Assembly: GCA_013397455.1 (NCBI GenBank)
Contig: VYZB01000224.1
Span: forward strand, 213,948 to 277,947
Reading direction: 5' to 3'
Length of the DNA stretch: 64,000 nt
Source: Crotophaga sulcirostris
Taxonomy: Eukaryota; Chordata; Aves; Cuculiformes; Crotophagidae
Made by a program: the position numbers and the translations under genes. The notes beneath the pieces were generated by a model. It was not told the origin of the DNA, did no database searches, and was given only the letters and a program-made list of their open reading frames with translations. Position 1 is the first letter of the stretch, and each line of letters begins with the position of its first letter. This document shows, piece by piece, positions 34,508 through 46,311 of the stretch.

Positions 34508-37500
34508 AAAGCCTACTGAAATTCCCTCATTTCCACAGACTTAAAAAACTCTTTAGCACATTCCCTTAATTCAACCATTAAGCAGTGGAGTTCCTCTTTT
34601 TTTATATACCATCAGTGCAAATAAAATAAGAACACGTTTCTAAATTTAGCAATAAAAAGGGAATAACAGGGGTGGACCTGCAGTTGCGACACTTCGCTGT
34701 GCTCCACCTCTATGGGGAAAATGCAACAAGGGATAATAGGGTGATTAATGAAAACTTAAGCATAGCTTATGATCTGCAGAGAGAAATATTTCAAATTATA
34801 CAGTAGAACTGTGAGTCTACAGCGCTCTGAAGTACGCAATTACAGATGTATTTCAAAAATACAATACTGAACATTTTAGAATATGTGACATGTGGAAGGA
34901 AGTCTCTGCAATGTAATCAAAACCGTTTAAATGGAGACTAAGAAGATTCCAAGAGGCCCAAGTGTGGTAAATTTACAATGTTGCAAAGTTCTGTTTCACA
35001 ATTTGTCATATAAAATAATGCTGAGTATCCATTCAATTGTATAAAGTGTGCAGTAAAGTAGTGCATATCCTTGTGCATATCGTACACACCTTTCATTAGT
35101 GGATGCGTAAGAGGTCTTCACATTTTTTGAGCAACTATGGCTTTGCTAAGTTTTCCAAATGAGTTAACCACACAACCATATTATCCAGTTATACACAGTA
35201 TTTAATACGTACAAAGTTATAGGATTAATTACCACTGTATCTGGCGTATAAGAAATGAGTCTGGTCCAGCTGTCATTTTTTAAAATAAAGTCCCACTGAT
35301 GAAAGCATTTTTAAAAATAATGATTTTAAATATCTTTACTTGATATTCTAGAAGTACTTATGAAAATGGTAAATAATTACTTAATCTTAAATATCAGTTA
35401 CGCCTTTTCCAAGAAGCATTTTAAGGAATGTCTCGTGCATAGCAAGATTTGTTAGATCACTAATTAATTAAACTGGCACACAGCATTTTGATAATTCATC
35501 TGCATAAGACAGCAGTGGGCATGCCTACACTCTTCTGATCCACTTTAAAAAGTTAACAAGAGAGTGGGAAAAGGCTTTTGCCATTTCTATCTTTTGTGTT
35601 TCTGAGCTTATACATGGGTTTATCTCATGCTTCTCTTTTTCTCTTTGCTTTCTCAACAACAAATTTGTATTTGGTTTGCAGTAAAATACAGACAATGTTT
35701 CTGTCTCCACTCTTCCCTCCACATTATAGCCATAAGTCCTTTAAGATCTTTTGGACAAGAACTTTTGTGTTGTAACATAACTTCACTAGATTAGAGCAAA
35801 CATTTCAGGAAAATTCTTCTTTGCCCATATCTATATAACAACTACATTGCGTTGCCCTAGTTTATAATTTTGCATTGGAACAAATAGAATTCAAAAACTA
35901 GTAATAAAAATGCATCTACTTTCAAGTACTGATCAAAATAGATGGTTTGCTCTTTAGGAAACTAAATCGCAGTTCTTAAAACTTCGAGATGCATCAAAAC
36001 ACCGATGGACTGCAAGAGTATAGCTGACATGCTTTGCATGAAGCTGATCAGAAAATGCAACATTTGTCCTTAATATTCTTCTTGAAGGCCGGAGACATAG
36101 GTTTCTGATCAGAAATGCACAATTTCTCTATGCCATTTTGCTTGGCAACAAAAAGGTAACCGCAACGAAAATTGAACTGTAAACCATCTTTCAGCAAAAT
36201 GTAAGCTGTGTAACTACAGACAGAAGTATTGACGAAGAACTGTACTGATCAGCTACATTCTATACATGTATAATATTTACTTATTTATAATGAGTCAATA
36301 TTTGTACTTGAACACAGCTGTTCAATAGCTTTTCTCTCCCCTCAACCCTCCCCTACCTGGTAGTATGTGTAGAAGTGAGAGCTATATGCATTTCCGACGA
36401 GAAGAAAACCCAGCTATAGATACTGTACTCCTGGACATGGGCAATTTTTGTCTGTTATGATAATCACGCCCATTTCTATCAATTCATTTACACAGTATTT
36501 TGAAAATACCAAAAATTATGTAGAATCTTGTTGTATTCTGCTATTCTTCAGAGAGAAAAGCACCTATACCATGACGAAGAAGTGTCAACTACTCTGCAAA
36601 ATCACGCATAACTTGTTAAATCCCATTTCACTGAACTTTAAATAAAATGCCAATATGGAGATGGAAAGTAAATACCAAATTCATACATAAGAGAAATTAT
36701 GTTAGAACAAACTTTTACTTTTTGCTTCTACAAAGCCAAATCCAAGAGAGCATCAAGGAGACATCTAAGTTCTATCACAATACCAATACTAAGAATTTTG
36801 AATAGGCATTTTAATGACATTTACATCCTGTGACATGAATTTAAATGTTTGCTACCAGACAGAATCAAATAGGAAAAAGAATCTAACAGTGCTGTAGTGA
36901 AAATATAGCACTTGCTAGAACAGAAAGAAGATTCTCCTCAATGCATCGTAGAGACAAGCAGCAAGCTCAAACTGTATCAATAAGAGACAAATGCACCACA
37001 GTTGCAGGCATGGTTGAGCAAACTTATGTATTTTTTCAGCTGCATCTATATTCCCTTACTAAATAGATTCATAATGCTTAATAACTAGATACATCTACAT
37101 GCACGTGTGATATCACTTACTTACCTTATTGATAGTGCACTCATTTTCTTTAGAACACTCAAAATCCTGTAGGTTTTGGCACTGAAGCCAGATGACCTAT
37201 TTAACTAACAAGGCTTGTCCAGTCCCCAAAGTACAATTTATTCACTTACAGAAAAGACAGCACTGCAGTTCACACAGAGATTAAAGAATAGGTGATTTTG
37301 TCTATCAGGTGAATCTCTTCTAAGGTTGCAAATTTGTTTCATTTTAAGAAGAATGTTGAACTTTGCCTCAAACTACAAAAGGATTTTGCTTAGAGACACA
37401 AACCAGAAAAGTAACAACATAATAGCCACGAACTTCTGCTCTCATGAGAAAATGATCTTTCCGCGTCTAATTGCGGATTTGATACCAGCTGTTCATTTCT

Positions 37501-39453
37501 TTAGCACTTAAAGCTTCTGCCTTGACTACATGAATGCAGGACTGCAGAGAAGTCATTCGATTGCTGGCTGCTCTTTCCATGAGTGCTTACAAGAAGTTGA
37601 AAATTACTTTTGTGGATGGCTATTAGCAGTGTTTGCCAAGTACTTAAAAGAAACAATTACTCCCATGGCTTTCATAGAGTACGGTAAATTATGAAAGCAT
37701 TTTTGTTGCATATACACTCCTACAAATTCTACAGGGTTTCATTAATTTATAACTTCCTCTAATGTTTGTCAGTTTGGAGAAAAACTAGTCATCTCATATT
37801 CTCAGCCATGAGGTGAATTTGGTCTTGGTAGCTCTTAAGTTAACCCAAGTTTTATGTAGATTTCAGAAGAACAGGATCAGATAGTTTTTAGTAGCATTTA
37901 TGTTGAGTGTTTCCAATAGCTCTTTAGTTAAAGGAAACTGAACTTTTTTTTTTTTATGTGTAAATAAATAGAGCCAATGCAAAAGAGATTTTGAAGTCCA
38001 ATAGGCAACCACTAGTTCAAATTAGCTGAAAATCTTGACCGCAGTCTGAATTAAAATGCATTATGCAGAGCTACTAAACAGCTCGGTACATACTTAGGAC
38101 AACATTAGCTTCCACTTTAGGTTCCACACTCATTCTATTACTCCAATGTTGAACTAAAACTGGACAAATGTATAATACCCATTTGCATTTAAAATTCATG
38201 GAAGTTCACAGAATCCAGTAGCTCAACTAAAATGAGCGTATTAAGATTTCCATTTGTTCTGTCCTCATGTTTTTCTCAGCTGCTCTTCAGCGTTACAAGC
38301 AGATGGGCGTTGGCAAGAGCATATGTAGACCAGGACAGTCAGACTTCCAGAGGCACTGCAGAGCCAGAACAGCTGGGCTGCCATTCCATGATGCAAAAAA
38401 ATGTGTGAAAAATTATTATTGAAACAGGACATGTGTTGAACCATCCACATTTATGGAGTTTCTCCAGCATGTAAGCCAAGGAATCTAATTTTCTGTTTTG
38501 ATAACAGAGCCCATAACTACTACATTTACAAAATAATTCCCATGAACCCAAGTCCTTTTAAGTCATTGCACCTACTTCCACTGACTTGAACAGTTTTAAT
38601 TATACTGAGGATGAATGCCTAATATGAATGCTTTTAGCCAAAAAATAAAAAAACAAAACCAGAAAAAGAAAACAATAAAAATTTTTCTTGTATAATGCTC
38701 ACATGTAAAGGTATCCGATGAGTTGAGATTTTATTAGCAAGGAATATCAAATTTTAGCAGATGCAAAGTGATATCTTAACAGACCGTTCATATTTATATT
38801 TTACCTTCAACAAATAAGGCATTTATCTTTTATTTATGAAGTCAACACAAAGGTGAAAGCCTACTTTGAAATTCTAAAAGTTCCTTTGATGCTTTACGGT
38901 GTTGTCTACACAATATTCCAAGAGAAGGCAAAAGTCATATGCAGGTTGCAGTTAATTTCTGTTACAAGGGGATAGAATCAGAAGATGCAATTTGTGAGCA
39001 GACAAAGCATAAGGAAAGGAAACAAAGCACACTGAGAAGCTGCTAATGGCCAAGGGTGCAGAGAACAGATTCTCCTGACCTGGGCTCTAAGCAAAACTGT
39101 GAGTTTATATTCCATGTAGGAATGTGCTCTGCGTTTGTGTGTGTGCATTATACAGATCCTGCAGTGATTAAAACCACTGATAGACTGAAAATATAACAGC
39201 AGTATTGACTAGAAATATGGATCACTAAACAGTATGAGGAATAAGGAAAACACAACCTTTCTCATTTAAAGTATCAGGCATGAGGTTAGTCACTGATTTA
39301 AACCAGTGACACTGCAGAAATCTAAGAAAATAAATTTATTAATGATCACAACGTTATTTTAGTGTCACATCTCACATTATTTGAATAGATACGAACTTCC
39401 CTTGCCTTGCTTCACTTGCATAGAATCTGGCCATGGCGTAGCTCAAACGCTCG
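34508..39453. other. repeat-free unique sequence, about 4.9 kb
   Basis: The longest stretch without any recognised transposon in the first 50 kb. No gene seen. 36044-36060 and 36105-36120 carry two copies of a CTGATCAGAAA(A)TGCA word. The rest is ordinary A+T-rich sequence with a run of 11 T near 37945-37955. Confidence 0.5.
36040..36250. promoter_or_regulatory. candidate conserved noncoding element (weak)
   Basis: Contains two direct copies of CTGATCAGAAATGCA-like sequence 61 bases apart and CpGs in an A+T-rich context (GGCCGGAG, AACCGCAACG, TGACGAAG). Repeated binding-site-like words are typical of enhancers, but no conservation data are available here. Confidence 0.2.
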
Positions 39454-39506
39454 GAGAAAATGACTGCTGCTGTGTACATTGCTATTTCAGGTCATATGTC
39501 ACTTGC

Positions 39507-39627
39507 TTAGATAGAAGAGGTTGCTAATTAAGCAATAACAATTAAGGCACAGGGCATTTCCTGCAGATTAATGACCAGCTAGGAGGAGCTGTGCCAAGGG
39601 CCATTAACCCCAGCCAGTCACTCACTG
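39507..39627 (+). repeat. direct-repeat copy 1 of an unrecognised conserved-like noncoding element
   Basis: Matches 43933-44053 on the same strand over 121 ungapped bases with 18 differences by hand count (about 85%). Identical blocks are 39565-39582 (AGATTAATGACCAGCTAG) and 39604-39627 (24 bases, starting TTAACCCCAGCC and ending TCACTCACTG). It also holds GCTAATTA and CAATTAAG, which are homeodomain-type TAAT sites. Weaker similarity extends left to about 39454 and right to about 39657. It is not CR1, not an LTR and not tandem. Function is inferred only: enhancer-like or an exapted ancient repeat. Confidence 0.8.
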
Positions 39628-39879
39628 TGATGAGGCAGATTTCTTTGAAGAATATTAATGTTCTAAAATAACAAGGAAGGCTCTGAACATAATATGAATG
39701 TATACAGGAATGAATCAAATTAAGAGCATTATGATGATTTGTGTAATGAATCCCAGGGCTTTTCTGTTTTCTGGGTAACAGAGGAAACTGGATAACAAGA
39801 AAATGGCACATTGAAGAACACTAAATGTCATTAAGTGCTTGAGCTCTCCAAACTGCTCGCTTCAGACCTGCTGTCTTAG

Positions 39880-40119
39880 GATCATAAAATCATATAGAAC
39901 AGTTTGGGTTGGAAGGGACCTCAAAGCCCATCCAGTCCCACCCCCTGCCATGGGCAGGGACACCTCCCACTGGGTCAGGGGGCTCCAAGCCCCATCCAAC
40001 CTGGCCTGGAACACCTCCAGGGATGGGGCAGCCACCGCTGCTCTGGGCAACCTGGGCCAGGGCCTCCCCACCCTCACAGCAAAACATTTCTTCCTAAGGT
40101 GTCATCTCAATCTGCCCTC
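39880..40119 (-). mobile_element. CR1 LINE 3' fragment
   Basis: GATCATAAAATCATATAGAA tail, CCACCCCCTGCCATGGGCAG, CCAACCTGGCCTGGAACACC, GGGCAACCTGGGCCAGGGCC and ATTTCTTCCTAAGGTGTCAT blocks on the minus strand. Subfamily of 42005 and 47682 (CTGGAACACC instead of CTTGAACACC). It lies about 250 bases right of the duplicated noncoding element and is unrelated to it. Confidence 0.96.
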
Positions 40120-42004
40120 TGATGAGCATTTGCAACTTTGATTATCATCACAAATATTGATTATTTAGAAAAAACAGGTGCCTAGTAGTGTTTTTGGTAA
40201 AAGATCGATGCTCAGGGAAACACAAGGCCGTGCCGCATCCCTTTGCTTGTATTCCCTGGTGCTCAGCAGGCAGTGATCTATGAAACTCTCCTCTCTGCCA
40301 TTTCCCAGATTTCCTTTCCAGAAATAAGGATGAAGGGTGCAGCCCTGGACCATGCAGCTCTTCAGCTTTTTTGTAACCTTTGTAGCAAAACATTTCTGAA
40401 GGGATCTAGCTGAAAGGAGTGCTACTAAACACTAGCCTGTTTGTCAATTATTGTTTTCTCAAATTATAACAGTTAACCTTATTATCCCTGCAAGACATTC
40501 TTTGCTTCCCTCCACACAGCCAATTCTTCTCTGCACCAGCCATTTACATCTCCTTAATTTAAAATGTATCCCCAAATAACACTCAGCAGAAAAGAGGAGG
40601 AAGAAACCCAGAAGGCAAAGTAAAATCTCACTCAGCAGATAGGTGCAAATGATCAATTGCTTTTTTCCCCTTCCGCAAGTAACTTATTGCTTAAGGCTCT
40701 CATCCACAGCCACCTTTTTCTCAACCCTTCTTCCCTCATCCGCTGGTGGTTTTCACCTCTTTAAATACATTGATTCAAATAAGTAGGTTAAATATGAAGC
40801 AATCGCAGGAGTTTTCAGTCTCCAAGGTGAAATAAGCCGTCCTATTCAACACTACTTCTAACTAAATAAACTTACCTAAGGAAAAAGAATATGACTATAA
40901 AATTCCCTTCTGAAAATTATACGAGTGTTCAAGACTCTTTTCTTTATTATATTTATCCTAACAGTTGAAACAGCTGATTACCACCCACCTTCTGCTCGCA
41001 GGGTAAAAAAAATCATGTAAAAAATTCTGAAAAACATCCGAAGATATGAAACCACTGCAACAGTTGAAGAAAGATTATTGGTTTAATGGAAAAACAACTA
41101 GAAATGCATTCTTTAATTATAGTGTTCGCAATCTGACCAAGGGCTTTACCACAGCAGCAGAACAACAGAGAAATATCCCTTTACCACCTGGAAGAGTTTG
41201 CTGTGGACACAGTCTGAGAATTCCTGTCTTCAGTAATTTGAAAAGCTCAGTTGACTGAAAAGGTGACCCTCAGTCTCAGTGCAAAGCCATTTAATTGCAG
41301 AATTAGCAAGGAAAGAGTAGTAAGTTAAGAAAATCTTTAAAGATACAAAGGATTAAAATTTTAGAATAATGTACTTTTTACTTATAAACACTTTTTGCCA
41401 CATTTCTGACTTCACACATTTTCTGTTATTTTGTTTTAATAATAAGTAAAGAAATTTCTGTAATTACTCTAAAGTATCTGAATTTGTTTGCAGAAGTAAA
41501 AAAATCCCATGGTAACACAAATCTTCATCACATGGTTGTAACCCAGAAGCCTGAATTTTGCTTCTGTATGCATACCTACATTATATTTGCACTGCTTAAA
41601 TCCTTACATAACAGATGTTAATGCTCATCTGAATTTACTACACGCAATCAAAGCTATACACTATAAACATTAAAGAATTTCAAGGAATTTATTCAGAAAG
41701 AACCAGCACCTGGAGTCCTCCTTTTCACTCTTTCTTGTTTCCTCTTTGCAATAGCCCCTTCTTTTCTCATTGGTTTTCCATTAGTACTTCTGTGTAATTT
41801 AAAATTCCGGGAATAACATTAATAAAATACTTCTCAAGCTTAAAGATAGAGTATATTTTCTCTCTATTACCACATTTGTTTGTTGTCTTGGGACTTGGAT
41901 GAGTGTTGTTAATCAAATGTGGTTTTCAAGGTGATGAGGATGGGGACAGCAACTGCAGAAATTAGAGTCCTCTCTCATCCTTATAATTAAGCAGCCAGAG
42001 TTTC
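40120..42004. other. unique noncoding sequence
   Basis: No gene or repeat recognised. 41880-41995 is slightly G-rich (GGTGATGAGGATGGGGACAG) and directly precedes a CR1. Confidence 0.55.
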
Positions 42005-42203
42005 CACAGAATGGTTTGGGTTGGAAGGGACCTCAAAGCCCATCCAGTTATAAGCTGGGCCAGGGCCTCTCCACCCTCACAGAAAAACATTTCTTCCTAA
42101 GATCTCATCTCAATCTCCCCTCTTCCAGCTTAAATCCATGCCCCCTCGTCCTATCCCTGCACTCCCTGAGCAAGAGCCCCTCCCCAGTTTTCCTGTAGGC
42201 CCC
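42005..42203 (-). mobile_element. CR1 LINE 3' fragment with a ~115-base internal deletion
   Basis: CACAGAATGGTTTGGGTTGG and CATCCAGTT on one side, then after a few unmatched bases (ATAAG, about 42049) the element resumes at CTGGGCCAGGGCCTCTCCAC. The part between, present in the sister copies at 39880 and 47682, is missing. It continues through AGATCTCATCTCAATCTCCC, CATGCCCCCTCGTCCTATCC and CAGTTTTCCTGTAGGCCCC, on the minus strand. Confidence 0.94.
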
Positions 42204-42292
42204 AAAGATCAGAGCTTCGTTATCCTTGGTGGAACTAGCTAGAAAAGTGCCTTTCTGAACTTTTTTTAGGCCACAGGGAACAAGCAAAACTC

Positions 42293-42310
42293 AAAAAAAA
42301 AAAAAAAAAA
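42293..42310 (+). repeat. A18 homopolymer
   Basis: Eighteen consecutive A followed by GAAAGG. It lies about 90 bases beyond the end of the CR1 at 42005. No retropseudogene body or SINE is recognised before it, so it may simply be a homopolymer microsatellite. Confidence 0.9.
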
Positions 42311-43886
42311 GAAAGGACATTACGGAATATTGGAAATGACTGTGAGAACAGGGAAAATCTGTATTAAGCTCCAAGAAGCTTCTGCAAGGCATGAAAGTAA
42401 AGAGGAATTATGCTTGAATTATTACTGAGTGCTAAAGTTTCTGATGCCTCTGTCTAGAGGATTTAATAAGGAGAAAATGAAATACCTTAAAAAAAAGGGT
42501 TCTGACAGTACAGTGAGGGCGGGAGAGCTTCTGACCTCCCTATTTTGGACATGAACATTTATGAAAATCCACTGACTGGTGGTGCATAAAGCATGCCATA
42601 TGATATCCCAGCTGAATAAAATGAGGAACTATTTAAATTTTGCTTGCTGATTCATCTGAATTTTTCAAGCTCTTCTCAGAAAGTTGAGAAGATTTGTTTC
42701 ATTTTTTTAAAAATCCTCTATCACTTTAACTATATAAAACAGGCAAAAAGTGGGAAAAGAAAGAACTTCAGATTAATCCTTTCTTGGAGAACAGCCCCCA
42801 ACTGGATATTCAGCACTACACAAAATCACACACAACAAGGAATTCCTTGAGCCCGATCCTAGAGTCATCTGTGCCGGCATAAATCCTGGAACAACACACC
42901 AGGACAGAGACGGTCTTAAAGCAAAACAGATGCTCAACTCTATTGCATTAATTTTGTTTTGCCAATTAAATTTGTGTCAGAGAGAAAAAAACACATTCAC
43001 TGAATTTTCTGTGTACAATTTCACTGTTATTTCTGGTTGATTATTCAGCCTGGCAGCTCACTCAATCAGATTTCAGACTCTTTTCACAATCAGACTGAAG
43101 ACAAGAATCTGACCAGCTGAATGCTAATTATTTTGGGGGGAAAAAAGGTTGAGAAGAATTTTTTTCCCAGAAAGTGCAGTTTCATCCAAAAGGAGATTTT
43201 CTGTGAACACAAAAGTAGTTTTAAAACTTTGTCTTCATTTGAATTTGGTTTTCCCTTATCTTTAATTTGTTATGTTTTGTATAGTATTTTAGATGTACTA
43301 GAATATGATTCTTGAAAGTTATTGATAGGCAACAATTTGTTGTTATCAAAATCAAATATTTCAATGTTTCTAAATCTGAATTTTGATTTTACAGAATTTA
43401 TCTACATTGTCCTGTGGACAGAAAATATTTCTAGACAGAGATGTTAAATACCACGGGGAAACTTTTGATACTGAGCAATCAATTAATCCCATATTAAACA
43501 TTCAAACATCTAGCCCAGAGATATTAAGGAAAACTACAGAATTTCTTCAAGCTTAGTTACATTTGACTGCCCTGAGGTTCACAGCTATATTAAAATAAAG
43601 TCTTCTCTTACTTTCAGCTCCTTATTCTCTAAATCAAGAGTTACTGACTGGTATCCTAAGCTCCTTTACAACATACGTTATGTAAGAAGCCTGACAGACT
43701 TTGCACATCTTTACATTTTCAATTTTGGGGACTACGGTGTTCAGCCACTGACTCTGCACTGCGTTTTTAGAGTTGGTCATGGAACTCTAATGGCACTGTT
43801 CTTAGCATTTTTTAAAAGAGTAGTTAAAAATAATAATTTCACTGCCACATGCTGTGTAGAACAATATTTCCAGTTCCCTATTTAGG
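42311..43886. other. unique noncoding sequence with one possible old repeat
   Basis: Mostly nothing recognised. 42847-42890 (GAGCCCGATCCTAGAGTC ... GTGCCGGCATAAATCCTGGA) resembles the old palindromic bird/reptile repeat (from memory: GGGCCTGATCCTGCA ... CACCAGCATAAATCCAG), which would be a further degenerate copy. Low confidence. Confidence 0.35.
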
Positions 43887-43932
43887 GAGAATGATGGTGA
43901 CTTGGTACATCCCTGTTTCAGCTTAACACCGG

Positions 43933-44053
43933 TTAGATGGAAGAGGTCGCTAATTATACAATAGCAATTAAGACATGGGGCTTTTTCTGGAGATTAATGA
44001 CCAGCTAGCAGGAACTGTGCGCAAGGCTTTTAACCCCAGCCAGTCACTCACTG
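43933..44053 (+). repeat. direct-repeat copy 2 of the same noncoding element
   Basis: Partner of 39507-39627, 4,426 bases downstream and in the same orientation. The two blocks identical in both copies are at 43991-44008 and 44030-44053. This copy has extra CpGs (GTCGCT, GTGCGCAAGG). Weaker flanking similarity covers about 43887-44096 (GTACAT...CTGTTTCAG on the left, TTCTCTGAAGGATAAAG on the right), so the original unit may have been about 200 bases. Unequal divergence along the unit, with two invariant blocks, suggests selection rather than neutral decay. Confidence 0.8.
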
Positions 44054-44096
44054 CATTGCAGCAGAATCGGATGGCATTCTCTGAAGGATAAAGCTT

Positions 44097-45783
44097 TTCA
44101 GAGTGACAAACATGGGTCTGCATATGAGTGCAAGGGGTTTTTGCTCACCTACAGGATGTATCTCGCAGCGGATAATGAAGCCATGCAGTAATTAATGCAA
44201 GGCAGATGCACACAGAAAGACAAGAACACAAACCACAGTAACACCATCCTCCCAAACAGAGCTAAATGCAGACAAAACAGTTGAATGCTCTAATATGGAC
44301 TTTGACTGCTTTCATTCCGTTTAGAGATAGCATCAGAACATTCACTGAATTAAATCACACACCCCAGACACTTACATTAGCATTTTAAATCATAACTAGC
44401 TTGAGTATTTGTAGGGAGTCCCCCACTTATAACCCTTTATTATGTGCTGGTTTAGGTCTCGTATGCATCATGGTGTGAGAAACTTTTCTTTCTGGATGAA
44501 GCTGAAGCAGAAGCCTCTCTCTAGTTCATGTCCCACATCATTGGAAAGAGGGAAGCTGAACATGCATGCAGAGAAAACCTAATACTTATGCCCCACAAAA
44601 CTGCTTAGCAACACTGGAAAACTCCCTCAGGTGATGTTATTCAAAAATAGTTACTGGAACTACCTTCCCACTGCTGCTTACACTTCCAAACTGACTCTTC
44701 CTGACCTTCAAGGTGCCTCATCCTGACTTACCTTCCTTGGCTTTGCAGTCTACACCTGCTCCTGGTCCGGGTCTGGTCCTGGTCCTTCATTCCTATTCAT
44801 TTTCATTTCTTTTCCTCTTCTCTCTTGATTTTCCTTTTTCCGTTAAAATCTAACTAGGTATCTCTCTTCCTAGCATCATTTCTAAGGCACTCTGACCTAT
44901 GGCTTCAAAATAAATCAACTGTACTTATCTGGCTATGGAGAGAAGAGGTTGGGGCTTTACTAGCAGATGGACCACCCTGAGCCAGTACCAAGAGGAGTCC
45001 AGTGACTGCCTGCTGCTGGAGAGGAACATGGAGTGGGTGCTTCTTCAAGTTTTGAAAATATGAAGATGGAGTTTCTGAAGTTTTGAGATCTGGACTACCA
45101 GATTGGTCCAGATGCCCTTTGATGTCACTTTTGGAAGTGAGAACCTGACTGAACCAGAACGAACTCTGGGTTCCTCCATCCCAGGATGTGCCTGGGGCAG
45201 CAGAGGGAGGACAATAGCTGTGCAAGGCTGTTGCCATCACTGGGGGTCCTCTGAACCAGCCTCCTGGTCACTCCATCCCTTCTCAGTGTTTACAGTGATG
45301 CAGTAACACGTCTCACCAGATAAATAATTGGGTTAGAAAAGGAGACTGCTGCCATCTTTAAATGTCAACTTCTTGTCAGTAGGAGCTGCTGGAAGTCCCT
45401 TCTGCATGGCAACTCTCTCACAGTCCAGTCTCCTGGCCAGCAATGAGCAGTTTGCTTAGCGTGTAGCAGAAAATTAAAGCACTCTGCAGCATTCACACCT
45501 GGGCACACACAGCCCGTTCACCTCTCCGCACATCTCAGACCGTGCCAGCGCTGGCATCAAAATGGCACAAGGCAGCTGCTGCAGACCTCCTTCCTGCCCA
45601 AAACTGGAACAGCAATTTAGGGTTGCCAGTTTTCCATTTATCCACCCTGAGAAGGTCCTGCCCGCTGAGGAGCAATTGCAGCGAACCACGGCTTACTCCA
45701 CAGCTGTTCCAGCTGCTCTTTCCACTGTGTGGGCACAATGCCCCTGCTCTTAATAATCCTGAGCACCAGGCCAGGTTTTCCTA
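44097..45783. other. unclassified sequence, A+T-rich then G+C-richer
   Basis: 44097-44900 is ordinary unique sequence with a small CTGGTCC-type simple repeat at 44757-44790. From about 44930 base composition shifts to higher G+C with longer open frames on both strands (44905-45240 minus, 45535-45796 both). No protein family is recognised in any of them, so I do not call a gene. Confidence 0.4.
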
Positions 45784-45882
45784 CAGAATCATTTAGGTTG
45801 GAAAAGACCTTTAGGATTACAAAGTCCAACCATAAACCTAACACCGCTGAGTCCACCATTAAACCGTGTCCCTAAGTGACAC
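45784..45882 (-). mobile_element. CR1 LINE 3' fragment
   Basis: CAGAATCATTTAGGTTGGAA, AAGACCTTTAGGATTACAAA, GTCCAACCATAAACCTAACA and CCGCTGAGTCCACCATTAAA on the minus strand. About 100 bases; the 5' end is lost near a run of similarity ending CCCTAAGTG. Confidence 0.9.
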
Positions 45883-45987
45883 CGGGTCATGCCAGTCTCT
45901 GCTTTAACAGCATTTCTGCCATGGACCACATTGTCCCCTTGTTTCTGGAGGCAATCCTGACAACTCAGTTGTCCCTGCTGATGTAGC

Positions 45988-46311
45988 CTCTTGTTGTCTG
46001 CAGCTTCCTCACAAGGGGAGGAGGAGGAGCAGGTGCTGAGCTCTTCTCTCTGGACCCGAGGGAATGGCAGGAAGATGTGCCAGGGGAGGGTTAGGCTGGA
46101 CATGATGAAAAAGATTTTCACCCAGAGGGTGCTGGAGCACTGGAACAGCTCCCCAGGGAAGCAGTCACAGTCTGACAATATTCCAGAAGGGTTTGGCCAA
46201 CACACTCGGACACACGGTGTGAACATTGGGACTGTCCTGTGCAGGGACAGGAGTCAGACTTGATGATCCTTGTGGGTCCCTTCCAACTCAGGACATTCTA
46301 TGATTCTATGA
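45988..46311 (+). mobile_element. CR1 LINE 3' fragment of a different subfamily
   Basis: Plus-strand CR1: TTGTTGTCTGCAGCTTCCTC, GAGCTCTTCTCTCTGGACCC, GAGGGAATGGCAGGAAGATG, GTGCTGGAGCACTGGAACAG, CTGTCCTGTGCAGGGACAGG and the subfamily-diagnostic end TGATGATCCTTGTGGGTCCC then CAACTCAGGACATTCTATGA. The ORF2 C-terminal frame (45991-46263) is readable, with DPRGNGRKM and QRVLEHWNS, then stops. Relative to the family (from memory) about 15 bases between TCTCTGG and ACCCGAGG are missing. Confidence 0.94.

Noticed and set aside
42005..42310. A18 run as the tail of a retrocopied gene or SINE
   Set aside because: The CR1 next to it is on the opposite strand and has its own end; no retrocopy body or target duplication found.
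44905..45240. 111-codon minus-strand open frame in G+C-richer DNA
   Set aside because: No family features and no splice or promoter context; likely chance in higher-G+C sequence.
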